NCBI GenBank assembly: GCA_016789685.1
Contig: JAEUQQ010000392.1
Location: 1 to 35,342 of the forward strand
Direction: 5' to 3'
Source: Acidobacteriota bacterium
GTDB lineage: Bacteria; Acidobacteriota; Vicinamibacteria; Vicinamibacterales; JAFNAJ01
DNA length: 35,342 nt
This document shows positions 1 through 7,373 of this stretch, in pieces. Numbering within the stretch: the first letter of the stretch is position 1; each line of letters opens with the position of its first letter. The notes beneath the pieces are model-generated. The model had not been told where the DNA came from, did no database searches, and worked only from the letters and a program-made list of their open reading frames with translations. Made by a program: the position numbers and the translations under genes.

Positions 1-1
1 G

Positions 2-202
2 GTCGTCAGCGACCTGCGAGCCGAGCGGTCGGCGCTGGTCGACGAGAACACGCGGCTGCAGGTGAAGGTGGAATCGCTCGAGACGCGCCTGGCCGCCGAA
101 GCCGAGTCGGCGAGCGATGCCGAGGCGCTGCGCGTCGAGCGCGAGCAGGTACGGACGCGTGTCGCGAGCCTGCTCGAGCAGCTCGAGGCCCTGGAGCTGT
201 AG
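2..202 (+). CDS. C-terminal end of a coiled-coil protein, ZapB-like
   Basis: The window opens inside a reading frame that runs to TAG at 200-202 (66 codons visible). The visible part is one uninterrupted charged helix, rich in Glu, Arg, Leu and Ala with leucines at heptad-like spacing (for example ENTRLQVKVESLETRL). This is typical of short ZapB-type division coiled coils. The gene ends 41 bp before zapA on the same strand, so co-transcription with a Z-ring protein is likely. The N-terminus is outside the window, so length and identity cannot be confirmed; any small coiled-coil protein would look the same. The assignment to the division apparatus rests on the zapA neighbour, not on a diagnostic motif. 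Confidence 0.6.
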   Translation, partial: VVSDLRAERSALVDENTRLQVKVESLETRLAAEAESASDAEALRVEREQVRTRVASLLEQLEALEL

Positions 203-243
203 GCCCACGCGGGCCGCAGCGAGCAGATGAGGACCACCGCGCC

Positions 244-567
244 GTGGGAGACACGCGCGTCGTGACGGTCGAGATCGGGGGCCTGCGCTACCCCATCCGC
301 AGCGAGTTGCCCGAGGACTACGTCCAGGCGCTCGCCAGCTACGTGGATGCGAAGCTGCAGGCAGCCGCCGACGACACCGAAGCCGGCGACTCGATGAAGG
401 TGGCGATCGTGACGGCCCTGAACATCGCCGACGAGCTGTTCCGCTCGCGCGACGCGACTGACACGCCCGGGCCGAGTGTGCGGATGCGCGTCGAGGCGCT
501 CGAGCACCTCGTCGAGGCGGCCCTGGCGGCCGGTGCGCCCCTTGCGACGCCGCCGGGAAGCGACTAA
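244..567 (+). CDS. zapA: Cell division protein ZapA
   Basis: This is a 107-residue protein that starts with GTG. ZapA binds FtsZ in the cytoplasm and cross-links protofilaments in the Z-ring. The N-terminal part carries the family pattern VTVEIGGLRYPIRSELPEDYVQALASYVDAKL (residues about 7-39 in pieces), a beta-hairpin followed by the first helix. A middle segment MKVAIVTALNIADEL matches the ZapA dimerisation helix, and a C-terminal helix follows. The length is normal for the family. A coiled-coil gene lies directly upstream and a 6S RNA and rny follow, an order seen in many bacteria where zapA precedes ssrS. The GTG start is the first in-frame start that keeps the complete beta-hairpin. No strong Shine-Dalgarno sequence is visible. 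Confidence 0.9.
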   Translation: MGDTRVVTVEIGGLRYPIRSELPEDYVQALASYVDAKLQAAADDTEAGDSMKVAIVTALNIADELFRSRDATDTPGPSVRMRVEALEHLVEAALAAGAPLATPPGSD

Positions 568-589
568 GATCGAAGCCGGTTTTCTGCGG

Positions 590-770
590 TTCCCTGCGTT
601 GTGCGTGATGGTGTTCGGAGGCTCGCTTGAGCCAATGTTTCACCTAAGTGAGTCGCGACGTTGCGTGGTGCGCATACCTCTGTTCGAGGAAGCCTGAAGC
701 GCAACTTCTCCAGCGGCTCCACCTGCCCAGCAGGTTCATGCGACCTCCCCACACGGCAACGCGGGGAACC
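590..770 (+). ncRNA. ssrS: 6S RNA
   Basis: The gap between zapA and rny has 6S RNA features. The ends pair into a closing stem: CCCTGCGTTGTGCGTG (592-607) against CACACGGCAACGCGGGG (750-766), with only G-U and a few internal mismatches. Inside are blocks that resemble known 6S RNAs: GAGCCAATGTTTCACC on the 5' side (about 629-644) and TGTTCGAGGAAGCCTGAAG on the 3' side (about 682-700), which flank the central bubble that mimics an open promoter. Location directly after zapA is the classical genomic position. 6S RNA binds the housekeeping RNA polymerase holoenzyme and lowers transcription at many promoters in stationary phase. The ends are approximate; a covariance search (Rfam RF00013) would settle them. 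Confidence 0.85.
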
Positions 771-809
771 TCTCTCGCCGCCCGCCGCCCCCCCGCGATC
801 AGGCCGGCG

Positions 810-833
810 CCGCATCCCGGCGGCCGGGTGCGG
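810..833 (+). other. GC-rich hairpin between 6S RNA and rny
   Basis: CCGCATCCCGG (810-820) pairs with CCGGGTGCGG (824-833) with one bulged base, leaving a three-base loop. It sits between the end of the 6S RNA and the rny ribosome binding site. There is no T-tract, so it is not a standard intrinsic terminator; it may be a processing or pausing hairpin. Confidence 0.35.
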
Positions 834-856
834 GGTCTCACGCCGAGGACGTGCAC

Positions 857-2434
857 ATGAGCTCGTCTCCGTTTCCGTACCTCCTCGACCTGATCGTGTC
901 GGTCGGTGGCTCGCTCGCGGTCTTCTTCTGGTGGGTCGCCAACAAGCGGCGGATCGCCGCCGAAACCGTGGGCAGGGCCGAACAGCAGGCCGCGCAGCTG
1001 GTGCGCGATGCCGACCGTGAAATCGAGACGCGGAAGAAGGAAGCCGCCCTCGAGGCCAAGGAGACGGCGCACGTCCTGCTCGTCGAGGCCGAGAAGCAGG
1101 CGCGCGAGCGCCGGCTCGAGGCCCAGCGGGCCGAGCAGAGCCTGGCCGACAAGGCGCAGGCGCTCACCGAACGCCTCCACGCGATCGAACGACTCGAATC
1201 CGACCTGAAGCGGCGCGAAGGCGGCCTGACCGAGCGCGACGCGCTGGTCAAGAAGGCCGAGGCCAAGTACGAGGCCCTGGTGGCCGACCAGCAGCGCGAA
1301 CTCCAGCGTGTCGCCTCGCTGACCGCCGACGAGGCGCGCGAGTGGCTGCTCAAGCAGCTCGAGGCCGACGCGCGCCGCGATGCCGCGAACCTCGTCAAGC
1401 GGCTCGAGGCCGAGGCGCGCGAGGCGGCGGGCGCCAGGGCACGGCAGATCGTGACGCAGGCCATCCAGCGCAGCGCGGCCGAACACGCCATCGAGACGAC
1501 GGTGTCGGTGGTCGATCTGCCCAGCGACGACATGAAGGGCCGGATCATCGGCCGCGAGGGACGCAACATCCGCGCGCTCGAGCAGGCCACGGGCGTCGAG
1601 CTCATCATCGACGACACGCCGGGAGCCATCATCCTCTCGAGCTTCGATCCGTTCAGGCGCGAAGTCGCCCGCCAGTCGATCGAGCGGCTGATCGCCGATG
1701 GCCGCATCCATCCGGCGCGGATCGAGGAAGTGGTCGAGAAGGTCAAGGCCGAGATGGAGGAGTCGGTGAAGAAGGAGGGCGAGGCCGCGGCGTTCGAGCT
1801 CGGGCTCTTCGACCTCCACCCCGAGATCGCGCGGACGATGGGACGATTGAAGTTCCGGACGAGCTACGGCCAGAACGTGCTCGACCACTCCCGCGAGGTG
1901 GCCTTCGTGGCGGGCGTCATGGCCCGCGAGGTCGGGCTCGACGCGGGCGTCACGACGCGGGCGGCGTTCCTGCACGACATCGGCAAGGCCATCGACCGTG
2001 ACCTCGGCGGCTCGCATCTCGAACTGGGCGTCGAGTTCCTGAAGAAGCACGGGGAATCGCGCGCGGTCATCGACGCGGTGGCCGCCCATCACATGGACAT
2101 CGACTGGCCGTCGCTCGAGGCGATGCTCGTGCAGGCGGCCGACGCCATCTCGGCGGCGCGTCCGGGCGCCCGCCGCGACATCCTCGAGTCGTACGTGAAA
2201 CGGCTCGAGAAGCTCGAAGACCTGGCCGACTCGTTCAAGGGCGTCTCGAAGGCCTTCGCCCTGCAGGCGGGCCGCGAGATCCGGATCCTCGTCGAGGCCG
2301 AGCACGTCACCGACGAGGAGGCGGTCTGGCTGTCGAAGGACATCGCCCGGCGCATCGAGACCGAGCTCGAGTATCCGGGCCAGATCAAGGTCACGGTCAT
2401 CCGCGAGACCCGGGCCGTCGAGTACGCCCGGTGA
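857..2434 (+). CDS. rny: Ribonuclease Y
   Basis: This 525-residue membrane-anchored endoribonuclease starts bulk mRNA decay. An N-terminal hydrophobic segment (LLDLIVSVGGSLAVFFWWV, about residues 8-26) anchors it. A long charged coiled coil follows to about residue 190. A KH domain carries GRIIGREGRNIRALEQ near residue 228. The HD phosphohydrolase domain has NVLDHSREVAFVAG and the HDIGK metal-binding motif near residue 373, plus AAHHMD. Length matches the family (about 520). ATG 857 is chosen because GAGGA at 845-849 lies seven bases upstream; a GTG at 851 in the same frame is too close to that site. The stop codon overlaps the thiL start (GTGA). It follows the 6S RNA gene and may share its transcript. 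Confidence 0.95.
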   Translation: MSSSPFPYLLDLIVSVGGSLAVFFWWVANKRRIAAETVGRAEQQAAQLVRDADREIETRKKEAALEAKETAHVLLVEAEKQARERRLEAQRAEQSLADKAQALTERLHAIERLESDLKRREGGLTERDALVKKAEAKYEALVADQQRELQRVASLTADEAREWLLKQLEADARRDAANLVKRLEAEAREAAGARARQIVTQAIQRSAAEHAIETTVSVVDLPSDDMKGRIIGREGRNIRALEQATGVELIIDDTPGAIILSSFDPFRREVARQSIERLIADGRIHPARIEEVVEKVKAEMEESVKKEGEAAAFELGLFDLHPEIARTMGRLKFRTSYGQNVLDHSREVAFVAGVMAREVGLDAGVTTRAAFLHDIGKAIDRDLGGSHLELGVEFLKKHGESRAVIDAVAAHHMDIDWPSLEAMLVQAADAISAARPGARRDILESYVKRLEKLEDLADSFKGVSKAFALQAGREIRILVEAEHVTDEEAVWLSKDIARRIETELEYPGQIKVTVIRETRAVEYAR

Positions 2435-3444
2435 CGCCCCCGACGGTCGGCGATGCCGGCGAACACGCCCTGATCGCGCGCCTGCGGGCGCGGTTTGCCC
2501 CGGCCGGCGACGGCCATGGCCTGCTGCTCGGGATTGGCGACGACGCGGCCGTCATCGCGCCGGAGCGCAACACCTTCGACGTCGTGACCACGGATGCGCT
2601 GGTCGAGGGGGTGCACTTCGACCGTCGCTGGATGTCGGCCGTCGACATCGGCCACAAGGCGGCGGCGGTGAACCTCAGCGACCTGGGCGCCATGGGCGCC
2701 AGGCCGCGGCACCTGCTGGTGTCGCTGGGGCTCCCCCCTGACCTGCTCCTGGCCGACTTCGACGCCCTGATCGATGGCATCGCGAACTGCGCCGCGCTGC
2801 ACCGGGCGGTCGTGGCCGGCGGCAACATCACCGCGAGCCCTGGACGCCTGTTCATCGACATCACCGCGATGGGCAGCGTGAAGGCGCGGAAGATCCTGCG
2901 GCGCTCCGGCGCGCGTGCAGGCGACGAAGTGTATGTCACCGGCCAACTTGGCGGCGCTGCGGCTGGGCTGGCGCTGTGCCAGGCGGGCCACGGCGACGCC
3001 CGGGATCCGGTCCGCGCCTCGGCGCTGGCGCGCTTCCGTCATCCCCTGCCGCCGGTCGCCTTCGGTGGCCTCGCCGGCCGCAACCGTGCGGCCTCGGCCT
3101 GCATGGATCTCAGCGACGGGCTCGTCGACGGGCTGTCGCAGTTGTCCGAAGCGTCGGGCCTCGGCGTCGATGTGAGGCTCGCGGCAGTCCCCCGGCACCC
3201 TGCGGCTGAGGACGAGTCTTTCAGGGATTGTCAACTTGCGCTGCTGCTGTCGGGTGGCGAAGATTACGAGCTGCTGTGTGCAGTCCCCCGCCGGCGGCGC
3301 CGCGCGTTCCTGGCGCTGGCCCGGCAGGCGGGGGTGGTGGTTACTCACATCGGCGAGATGCATCGGACTCCTGGAGTCAGGTTGCACCATCCCGACGGCA
3401 GCCTGGTCGAGCCCCCGCGCGGATTCACCCACTTCGCGCGATGA
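2431..3444 (+). CDS. thiL: Thiamine-monophosphate kinase
   Basis: This 337-residue enzyme phosphorylates thiamine monophosphate to the cofactor thiamine diphosphate with ATP, in the cytoplasm. The AIRS/PurM-type fold is recognisable from LLGIGDDAAVI near residue 33 (metal and nucleotide binding), TTDALVEGVHF, the block IGHKAAAVNLSDLGAMGA, the glycine-rich VVAGGNIT segment and MDLSDGL near residue 228, and the C-terminal LLLSGGEDYELL. Length is normal for ThiL. It starts at a GTG that overlaps the rny stop by four bases and its own TGA overlaps the next ATG, so the three genes should be translationally coupled. I see no TPP riboswitch, as there is no leader. Nothing odd is seen in the conserved residues. 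Confidence 0.95.
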   Translation: MTPPTVGDAGEHALIARLRARFAPAGDGHGLLLGIGDDAAVIAPERNTFDVVTTDALVEGVHFDRRWMSAVDIGHKAAAVNLSDLGAMGARPRHLLVSLGLPPDLLLADFDALIDGIANCAALHRAVVAGGNITASPGRLFIDITAMGSVKARKILRRSGARAGDEVYVTGQLGGAAAGLALCQAGHGDARDPVRASALARFRHPLPPVAFGGLAGRNRAASACMDLSDGLVDGLSQLSEASGLGVDVRLAAVPRHPAAEDESFRDCQLALLLSGGEDYELLCAVPRRRRRAFLALARQAGVVVTHIGEMHRTPGVRLHHPDGSLVEPPRGFTHFAR

Positions 3445-3932
3445 GGAGGCTCGGCGAGGTTCATCGCCGGGCGATGCAACTGCTCGTGGCCGACGGCCAG
3501 CCCCCGCAACGGCGGGCGGCGGCGCTGGCCGTGGGAGTGTTCCTGAGTTTCTCGCCATTGCTGGGCCTGCAGGTGGCCGTGGGCATGCTTCTGGCCCCCC
3601 TGCTGCGCCTGAATCGAGTGCTCGTCTTCGTCGGGCTGTGCGTGAATCTGCCCTGGGTCACCGTCCCGTACTACGCGGCGGTCACCGAAGTTGCAGCCCG
3701 GGCGTTCGGCTGGCCGGCGCCGTCGGATCTTTCGGCGGGACTGTCGGCCGTCGTTCAGCATTCTGTCGTGTCGTCGGTGTTCTGGCGCGAACTCGTCGCG
3801 TGGCTGCGTCCGCTCCTCTGGCCATTTGCCGTGGGATCGACCGTGGCGGCCGGCGTGCTGGCTGCCGGGACCTACCGGATGGCGCTCGGGGTCGCCCGGG
3901 TCGCTGACCGGCGGCGCACGACAGCGCGGTGA
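3441..3932 (+). CDS. DUF2062 membrane protein
   Basis: This is a 163-residue protein that starts at an ATG overlapping the thiL stop (ATGA). It fits the DUF2062 family: a short basic amphipathic start, then the hallmark stretch AVGVFLSFSPLLGLQ followed by a hydrophobic segment, then VGLCVNLPWVTVPYYAA with its Asn-Pro, and a last hydrophobic segment near the C-terminus (LWPFAVGSTVAAGVLAAGTY). Three or four membrane segments are likely. The biochemical function of DUF2062 is unknown; members often sit beside glycosyltransferase or envelope genes. The frame is open 213 bases further upstream, but that part lies inside thiL and looks non-native, so the overlapping ATG is preferred. Confidence 0.85.
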   Translation: MRRLGEVHRRAMQLLVADGQPPQRRAAALAVGVFLSFSPLLGLQVAVGMLLAPLLRLNRVLVFVGLCVNLPWVTVPYYAAVTEVAARAFGWPAPSDLSAGLSAVVQHSVVSSVFWRELVAWLRPLLWPFAVGSTVAAGVLAAGTYRMALGVARVADRRRTTAR

Positions 3933-3949
3933 GCCCTCTGGGAGGACGT

Positions 3950-4483
3950 ATGCTGATTTCCCGGTCGTTCAAGCGCAAGGTCGTCGCCACGTGTGGCGCC
4001 GCCCTGGGGTTCGCGCTGTTGTACGAGGCCACCGTCTTCGACTCGCACCGCGCGGCCGAACACTCTGACGAGCGGCAGTCGGTGGCCCGTCCGGCCCCCG
4101 GCGCCTCGTTGCGCTTTTCGGCCACGGCCTACTGCAAGGGCCAGACGACCGCGGCCGGCACGGCCGTGCGGTCTGGCGTGGCGGCGGCCGATCCGACGCT
4201 GCTGCCGGTGGGGTCCGTCATCCAGGTGGGCAGCCTCGGGGCACGCTACGACGGCATCTACACCGTCATGGACACGGGTCCGGCCGTGCAGGGCCGCGAA
4301 CTCGACCTGTACATGTGGAGTTGCACCGAGGCGCTCGATTTCGGGCGGCGGACGGCCAGGGTGACGGTGTTGCGCCTCGGCTGGAACCCGCGTGCGACCG
4401 CGCGGCCGACGTCCTTGCGGACGGCCGCGGGCACCGACGAAACAGAATCCTCGGCCATCGGCTCGCCGGATCGTCCACAATAG
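3950..4483 (+). CDS. 3D-domain protein, envelope-anchored
   Basis: This 177-residue protein has a basic N-terminus, one hydrophobic segment (about residues 11-27) that serves as an anchor or uncleaved signal, and a 3D (Asp-Asp-Asp) double-psi barrel domain. The domain runs from FSATAYCKGQTTAAGT (residue 57) with the three signature aspartates at about D81 (AAADPTLLPVG), D108 (YTVMDTGPAV) and D119 (RELDLYM). This fold is shared by the C-terminal domain of MltA lytic transglycosylases and by resuscitation-factor-like proteins, so a role in peptidoglycan turnover is plausible but not proven. GGAGG at 3941-3945 lies four bases before ATG 3950, which I prefer to the GTG at 3929 that overlaps the previous stop. 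The C-terminal 40 residues are low complexity and probably disordered. Confidence 0.85.
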   Translation: MLISRSFKRKVVATCGAALGFALLYEATVFDSHRAAEHSDERQSVARPAPGASLRFSATAYCKGQTTAAGTAVRSGVAAADPTLLPVGSVIQVGSLGARYDGIYTVMDTGPAVQGRELDLYMWSCTEALDFGRRTARVTVLRLGWNPRATARPTSLRTAAGTDETESSAIGSPDRPQ

Positions 4484-4534
4484 CCCGTTCGGCCGGACCC
4501 GCCCTGTAGCCGTGGGGGCCGCCGCTGACGCCCC

Positions 4535-5296
4535 ATGGAGCACAAGACCTCGCTGACCGTCCTGCTCGAGCAGACCGATGCCGTCGAGCACGACCATTTC
4601 TGGTTTCGCGGCTTCCGGGCCTTCACCGACCCACTGCTCGACCGGGCAGCAGCCGGGCGAACGAACCTCACGTTGCTCGACTGCGGCTGCGGCACGGGCC
4701 TCAACATGCAGCGCTTCCAGCGCTACGGTACGGTGTTCGGCTTCGACATCACCCGACTGGGGCTCGAGCTGGCGCACCAGCGCAAGCAACAGCGCGTTGC
4801 CCAGGGGTCGACCACGCAGATCCCGTTTGCAGGCGAGCGCTTCGACATCCTGACGTCGTTCGACGTGCTCGTGTGCCTCGACGAAGAGCAGGAAGCCGAA
4901 GCGTTTGCCGAGTTCTTCCGCGTGCTGAAGCCGGGAGGGCACGTGCTGATCAACGTCGCGGCGCTCGAGATTCTGCGTGGCGCCCATTCGGCGGTCGCCA
5001 TGGAAGTACGGCGCTACCGGCGACGCATGCTCCGGCACGGCCTCGAGCGCGCGGGGTTCCGGATCGAACGGCTGACCTACACAAACGCGTCGCTGTTCCC
5101 GATCATGCTGGCGGTGCGGCTGGCCCAGCGGCTCGGCGGCCTGCCCTCGGCCGAAGAGGCGGGTAACAACCTTGCCATCCCCGCCGCCCCGGTCAACGCC
5201 GCGTTCGGCGCCGCCCTGGCCCTCGAAAGCCGGATCCTCCGCCTCATCGACATGCCCATCGGCAGCTCCGTCCTCTGCCTCGCCCGCAAACCCTGA
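4535..5296 (+). CDS. Class I SAM-dependent methyltransferase
   Basis: This 253-residue protein has a methyltransferase type 11/12 core. Motif I is LLDCGCGTGLNMQRF near residues 47-61 with D49 and the GxGxG-like glycines that bind S-adenosylmethionine. Acidic loop FGFDIT follows, then FDILTSFDVLVCLDE (motif for post I region) and the VLKPGGHVLINV strand. A pair of aromatic residues in HDHFWFRGF at the N-terminus is typical of a large environmental subfamily whose substrates are unknown, often linked to polysaccharide or lipid modification. The stop codon TGA is the first of two tandem TGAATTGGGG units that open the downstream repeat island, so the very end of the protein abuts the repeat. The substrate cannot be assigned. 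Confidence 0.85.
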   Translation: MEHKTSLTVLLEQTDAVEHDHFWFRGFRAFTDPLLDRAAAGRTNLTLLDCGCGTGLNMQRFQRYGTVFGFDITRLGLELAHQRKQQRVAQGSTTQIPFAGERFDILTSFDVLVCLDEEQEAEAFAEFFRVLKPGGHVLINVAALEILRGAHSAVAMEVRRYRRRMLRHGLERAGFRIERLTYTNASLFPIMLAVRLAQRLGGLPSAEEAGNNLAIPAAPVNAAFGAALALESRILRLIDMPIGSSVLCLARKP

Positions 5297-5577
5297 ATTG
5301 GGGTGAATTGGGGTCAGACCCTCATCATCCGCAGGAGTCGCGCAGACACCTGCCGGTTCCTCACGACGACGCTGCCCACCGGGCCCGACCGCGGCGCCCG
5401 CCGGAGTCGGTGCCAGTCCAACAGGTTACGCGCGCGCACGACATTGGCACGACCGCGCCGACGAGCCCAGAAATGCCGTCGGCCCACTGCGGCGTCACGG
5501 CATCGACCGCCACCTGCCGTTGGCGGATTAGGGCACTTGTGACCCGAATTCCCGCCAATTCGGGTCAGACCCCAATT
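5294..5577. repeat. GGGGTCAGACC inverted-repeat island (REP-like)
   Basis: The region between the convergent methyltransferase and ABC genes is bounded by inverted copies: AATTGGGGTCAGACC at 5306-5320 and GGTCAGACCCCAATT at 5563-5577, with one mismatch when paired. TGAATTGGGG is repeated in tandem at 5294-5313. A second perfect inverted repeat, TGACCCGAATT / AATTCGGGTCA with a six-base loop, lies at 5540-5567. The roughly 220 bases inside have no protein I recognise in any frame. The motif resembles repetitive extragenic palindromes that are moved by REP-associated tyrosine transposases; that origin is inference. The island supplies the stop codon of the ABC gene at 5565-5567. Confidence 0.7.
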
Positions 5578-7361
5578 CGCGGTTCTTGGTCGCGGTACTG
5601 CAGTTGGTAGAGGCGGTGGTAGATGCCGCGCTGGGCGAGCAGTTCCTGGTGGGTGCCCTGCTCGCGCAGTTCGCCGCGGTGCATGACGAGGATGCGGTCC
5701 ATGTCCTGGATCGTCGACAGGCGGTGGGCGATGGCGATGGTGGTGCGACCGGCCATCAACGTCCGCAGCGCGTCGCGGATGAGCAACTCTGTCTCGGTGT
5801 CGACGCTCGAGGTCGCCTCGTCCAGCACCAGCACCCCCGGGTCGTGCGCCAGCGCCCGGGCGAACGACAGCAGCTGCTTCTGCCCCACTGACAGTGTCGC
5901 CCCGCGCTCGGCCACGGGCGTCTGGTAGCCGTCGGGCATCCGCGCGATGAACGCGTCGGCGTGCACCGCCTCGGCGGCGCGGCGCACCACGTCGTCGTCG
6001 AGGTGCGCACTGCCGAGCCGGATGTTCGCCGCCACCGTGCCCGAGAAGAGATGCACGTCCTGCAGCACGAGCCCGAAACGGCGGCGCAGTTCCTGGAGCG
6101 GCCAATCGCGCACGTCGATGCCGTCCACCAGGATCCGCCCCTGCTGCACGTCGTAGAACCGCAACACCAGGTTGATGACCGTCGTCTTGCCGGCGCCGGT
6201 CGCGCCCACCACACCCACGCGCTGCCCCGGCTGCACCTCGAACGACACGTCGCGCAGCACCCACGCCTCGTCGCGATACGCGAACCACACGTGCTCGAAG
6301 ACGATGTGCCCGCGCGCCGAGCCGTCGGCCACCGGCCGCACGACCGGCACCGCCGGGCTGCTGATGCTGATCGGCGTGTCGAGCAGGCCGAAGATCCGCT
6401 CAGACGACGCCATCGCCGACTGGAGCACGTTGAACTTCTCGGACATGTCGGAGATGGGCCTGAAAAAGCGCTGCGCGTACTGGATGAAGGCCACCATCGC
6501 CCCCAGCGTGAGCGTGCCCTCGCCGACCCAGCCGCCCCCCATGAAGATGATCATCGCCGTCGCCAGCGCCGACACGAACTCGATGGCCGGATAGAACACG
6601 GCGTAGTAGAAGATGCCGTCGATGTTCACGTCGCGGTGCGCGGCGTTGATGCCGCCGAATGTCGCGAAGTTGCGCGACTCGCGCCCGAACACCTGCACGG
6701 TCGACATCCCGGTGACGTTCTCCTGCAGGAAGGCATTGATGCGCGCGATCCACGTTCGCACCTGCCGGTAGGATTCCCGCACGCGCCGCCGGAACCACTG
6801 CGTGATCACGACGATTACCGGCAGCACCGAGAACGTCAGCAGCGCGAGCCGCCAGTCCATCGTCGTCAGCACGACCATGATGCCCACGAGCGTGAACACG
6901 TCGCCGAAGATCGCGACGACGCCCGACGAGAACATCTCGTTGAGCACGTCGACGTCGGTCGTCACGCGTGTCATGAGCCGTCCGACGGGCGTCCGGTCGT
7001 AGTGCGCGAGGTCGATGCGCTGCAGGTGGGTGGCGACCTCCATGCGCACGTCGCGCATGATGCGCTGCCCCGTCATCTGCATCAGCCACGTCTGGACGTA
7101 CTCGAGCGTGAACGACGCGACGAGGACACCCAGGAAGGCCAGCGCGAGCGTATTGAGCCCCGCCAGGTCGCCGGTCGCGATGTAGCGGTCGATGGCGAGC
7201 TTCGTGATCCACGGCTGTGCGAGCTGCAGCACCGACGCCGAGACGATGGCGAGCAGCGCGAGCAGCGCGTGGTGCCAGTACGGCCACAGGTACTGCAGCA
7301 GGCGCCGCATCAGGCGGCTGTCGTAGGCCCGGCCGAGGGCTTCTTCGTCGTGCGCCGCCAT
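5565..7361 (-). CDS. ABC exporter half-transporter, consensus ATP site subunit
   Basis: This is a 598-residue fused permease-ATPase of the MdlB/MsbA-like type. The N-terminal two thirds hold six membrane helices starting at LLQYLWPYWHHALLALLAIV. The nucleotide-binding domain has Walker A GATGAGKTT near residue 386, Q-loop VLQDVHLFSG, a signature written LSVGQ instead of LSGGQ near residue 488, Walker B VLVLDEATSSVD with the catalytic Glu near residue 511, and switch His in IAHRLST. It lies 12 bp behind the 7374-9128 gene, with which it should form a heterodimer. The last codons (RIGV) and TGA come from the REP-like repeat, so the native tail has probably been replaced. Substrate unknown: lipid, peptide or drug. 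Confidence 0.93.
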   Translation of the reverse strand: MAAHDEEALGRAYDSRLMRRLLQYLWPYWHHALLALLAIVSASVLQLAQPWITKLAIDRYIATGDLAGLNTLALAFLGVLVASFTLEYVQTWLMQMTGQRIMRDVRMEVATHLQRIDLAHYDRTPVGRLMTRVTTDVDVLNEMFSSGVVAIFGDVFTLVGIMVVLTTMDWRLALLTFSVLPVIVVITQWFRRRVRESYRQVRTWIARINAFLQENVTGMSTVQVFGRESRNFATFGGINAAHRDVNIDGIFYYAVFYPAIEFVSALATAMIIFMGGGWVGEGTLTLGAMVAFIQYAQRFFRPISDMSEKFNVLQSAMASSERIFGLLDTPISISSPAVPVVRPVADGSARGHIVFEHVWFAYRDEAWVLRDVSFEVQPGQRVGVVGATGAGKTTVINLVLRFYDVQQGRILVDGIDVRDWPLQELRRRFGLVLQDVHLFSGTVAANIRLGSAHLDDDVVRRAAEAVHADAFIARMPDGYQTPVAERGATLSVGQKQLLSFARALAHDPGVLVLDEATSSVDTETELLIRDALRTLMAGRTTIAIAHRLSTIQDMDRILVMHRGELREQGTHQELLAQRGIYHRLYQLQYRDQEPRIGV

Positions 7362-7373
7362 GACGTTGCGCCG

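Noticed and set aside
644-2305. Long reverse-strand open frame of 553 codons opposite rny
   Set aside because: It is a shadow of rny caused by high GC; its composition (Arg, His, Leu rich) and lack of any domain rule it out.
2405-2470. TPP riboswitch before thiL
   Set aside because: The thiL start overlaps the rny stop, so there is no leader to hold one.
5321-5539. REP-associated tyrosine transposase gene inside the repeat island
   Set aside because: The space is too short and no HUH or catalytic Tyr pattern could be recognised in any frame.
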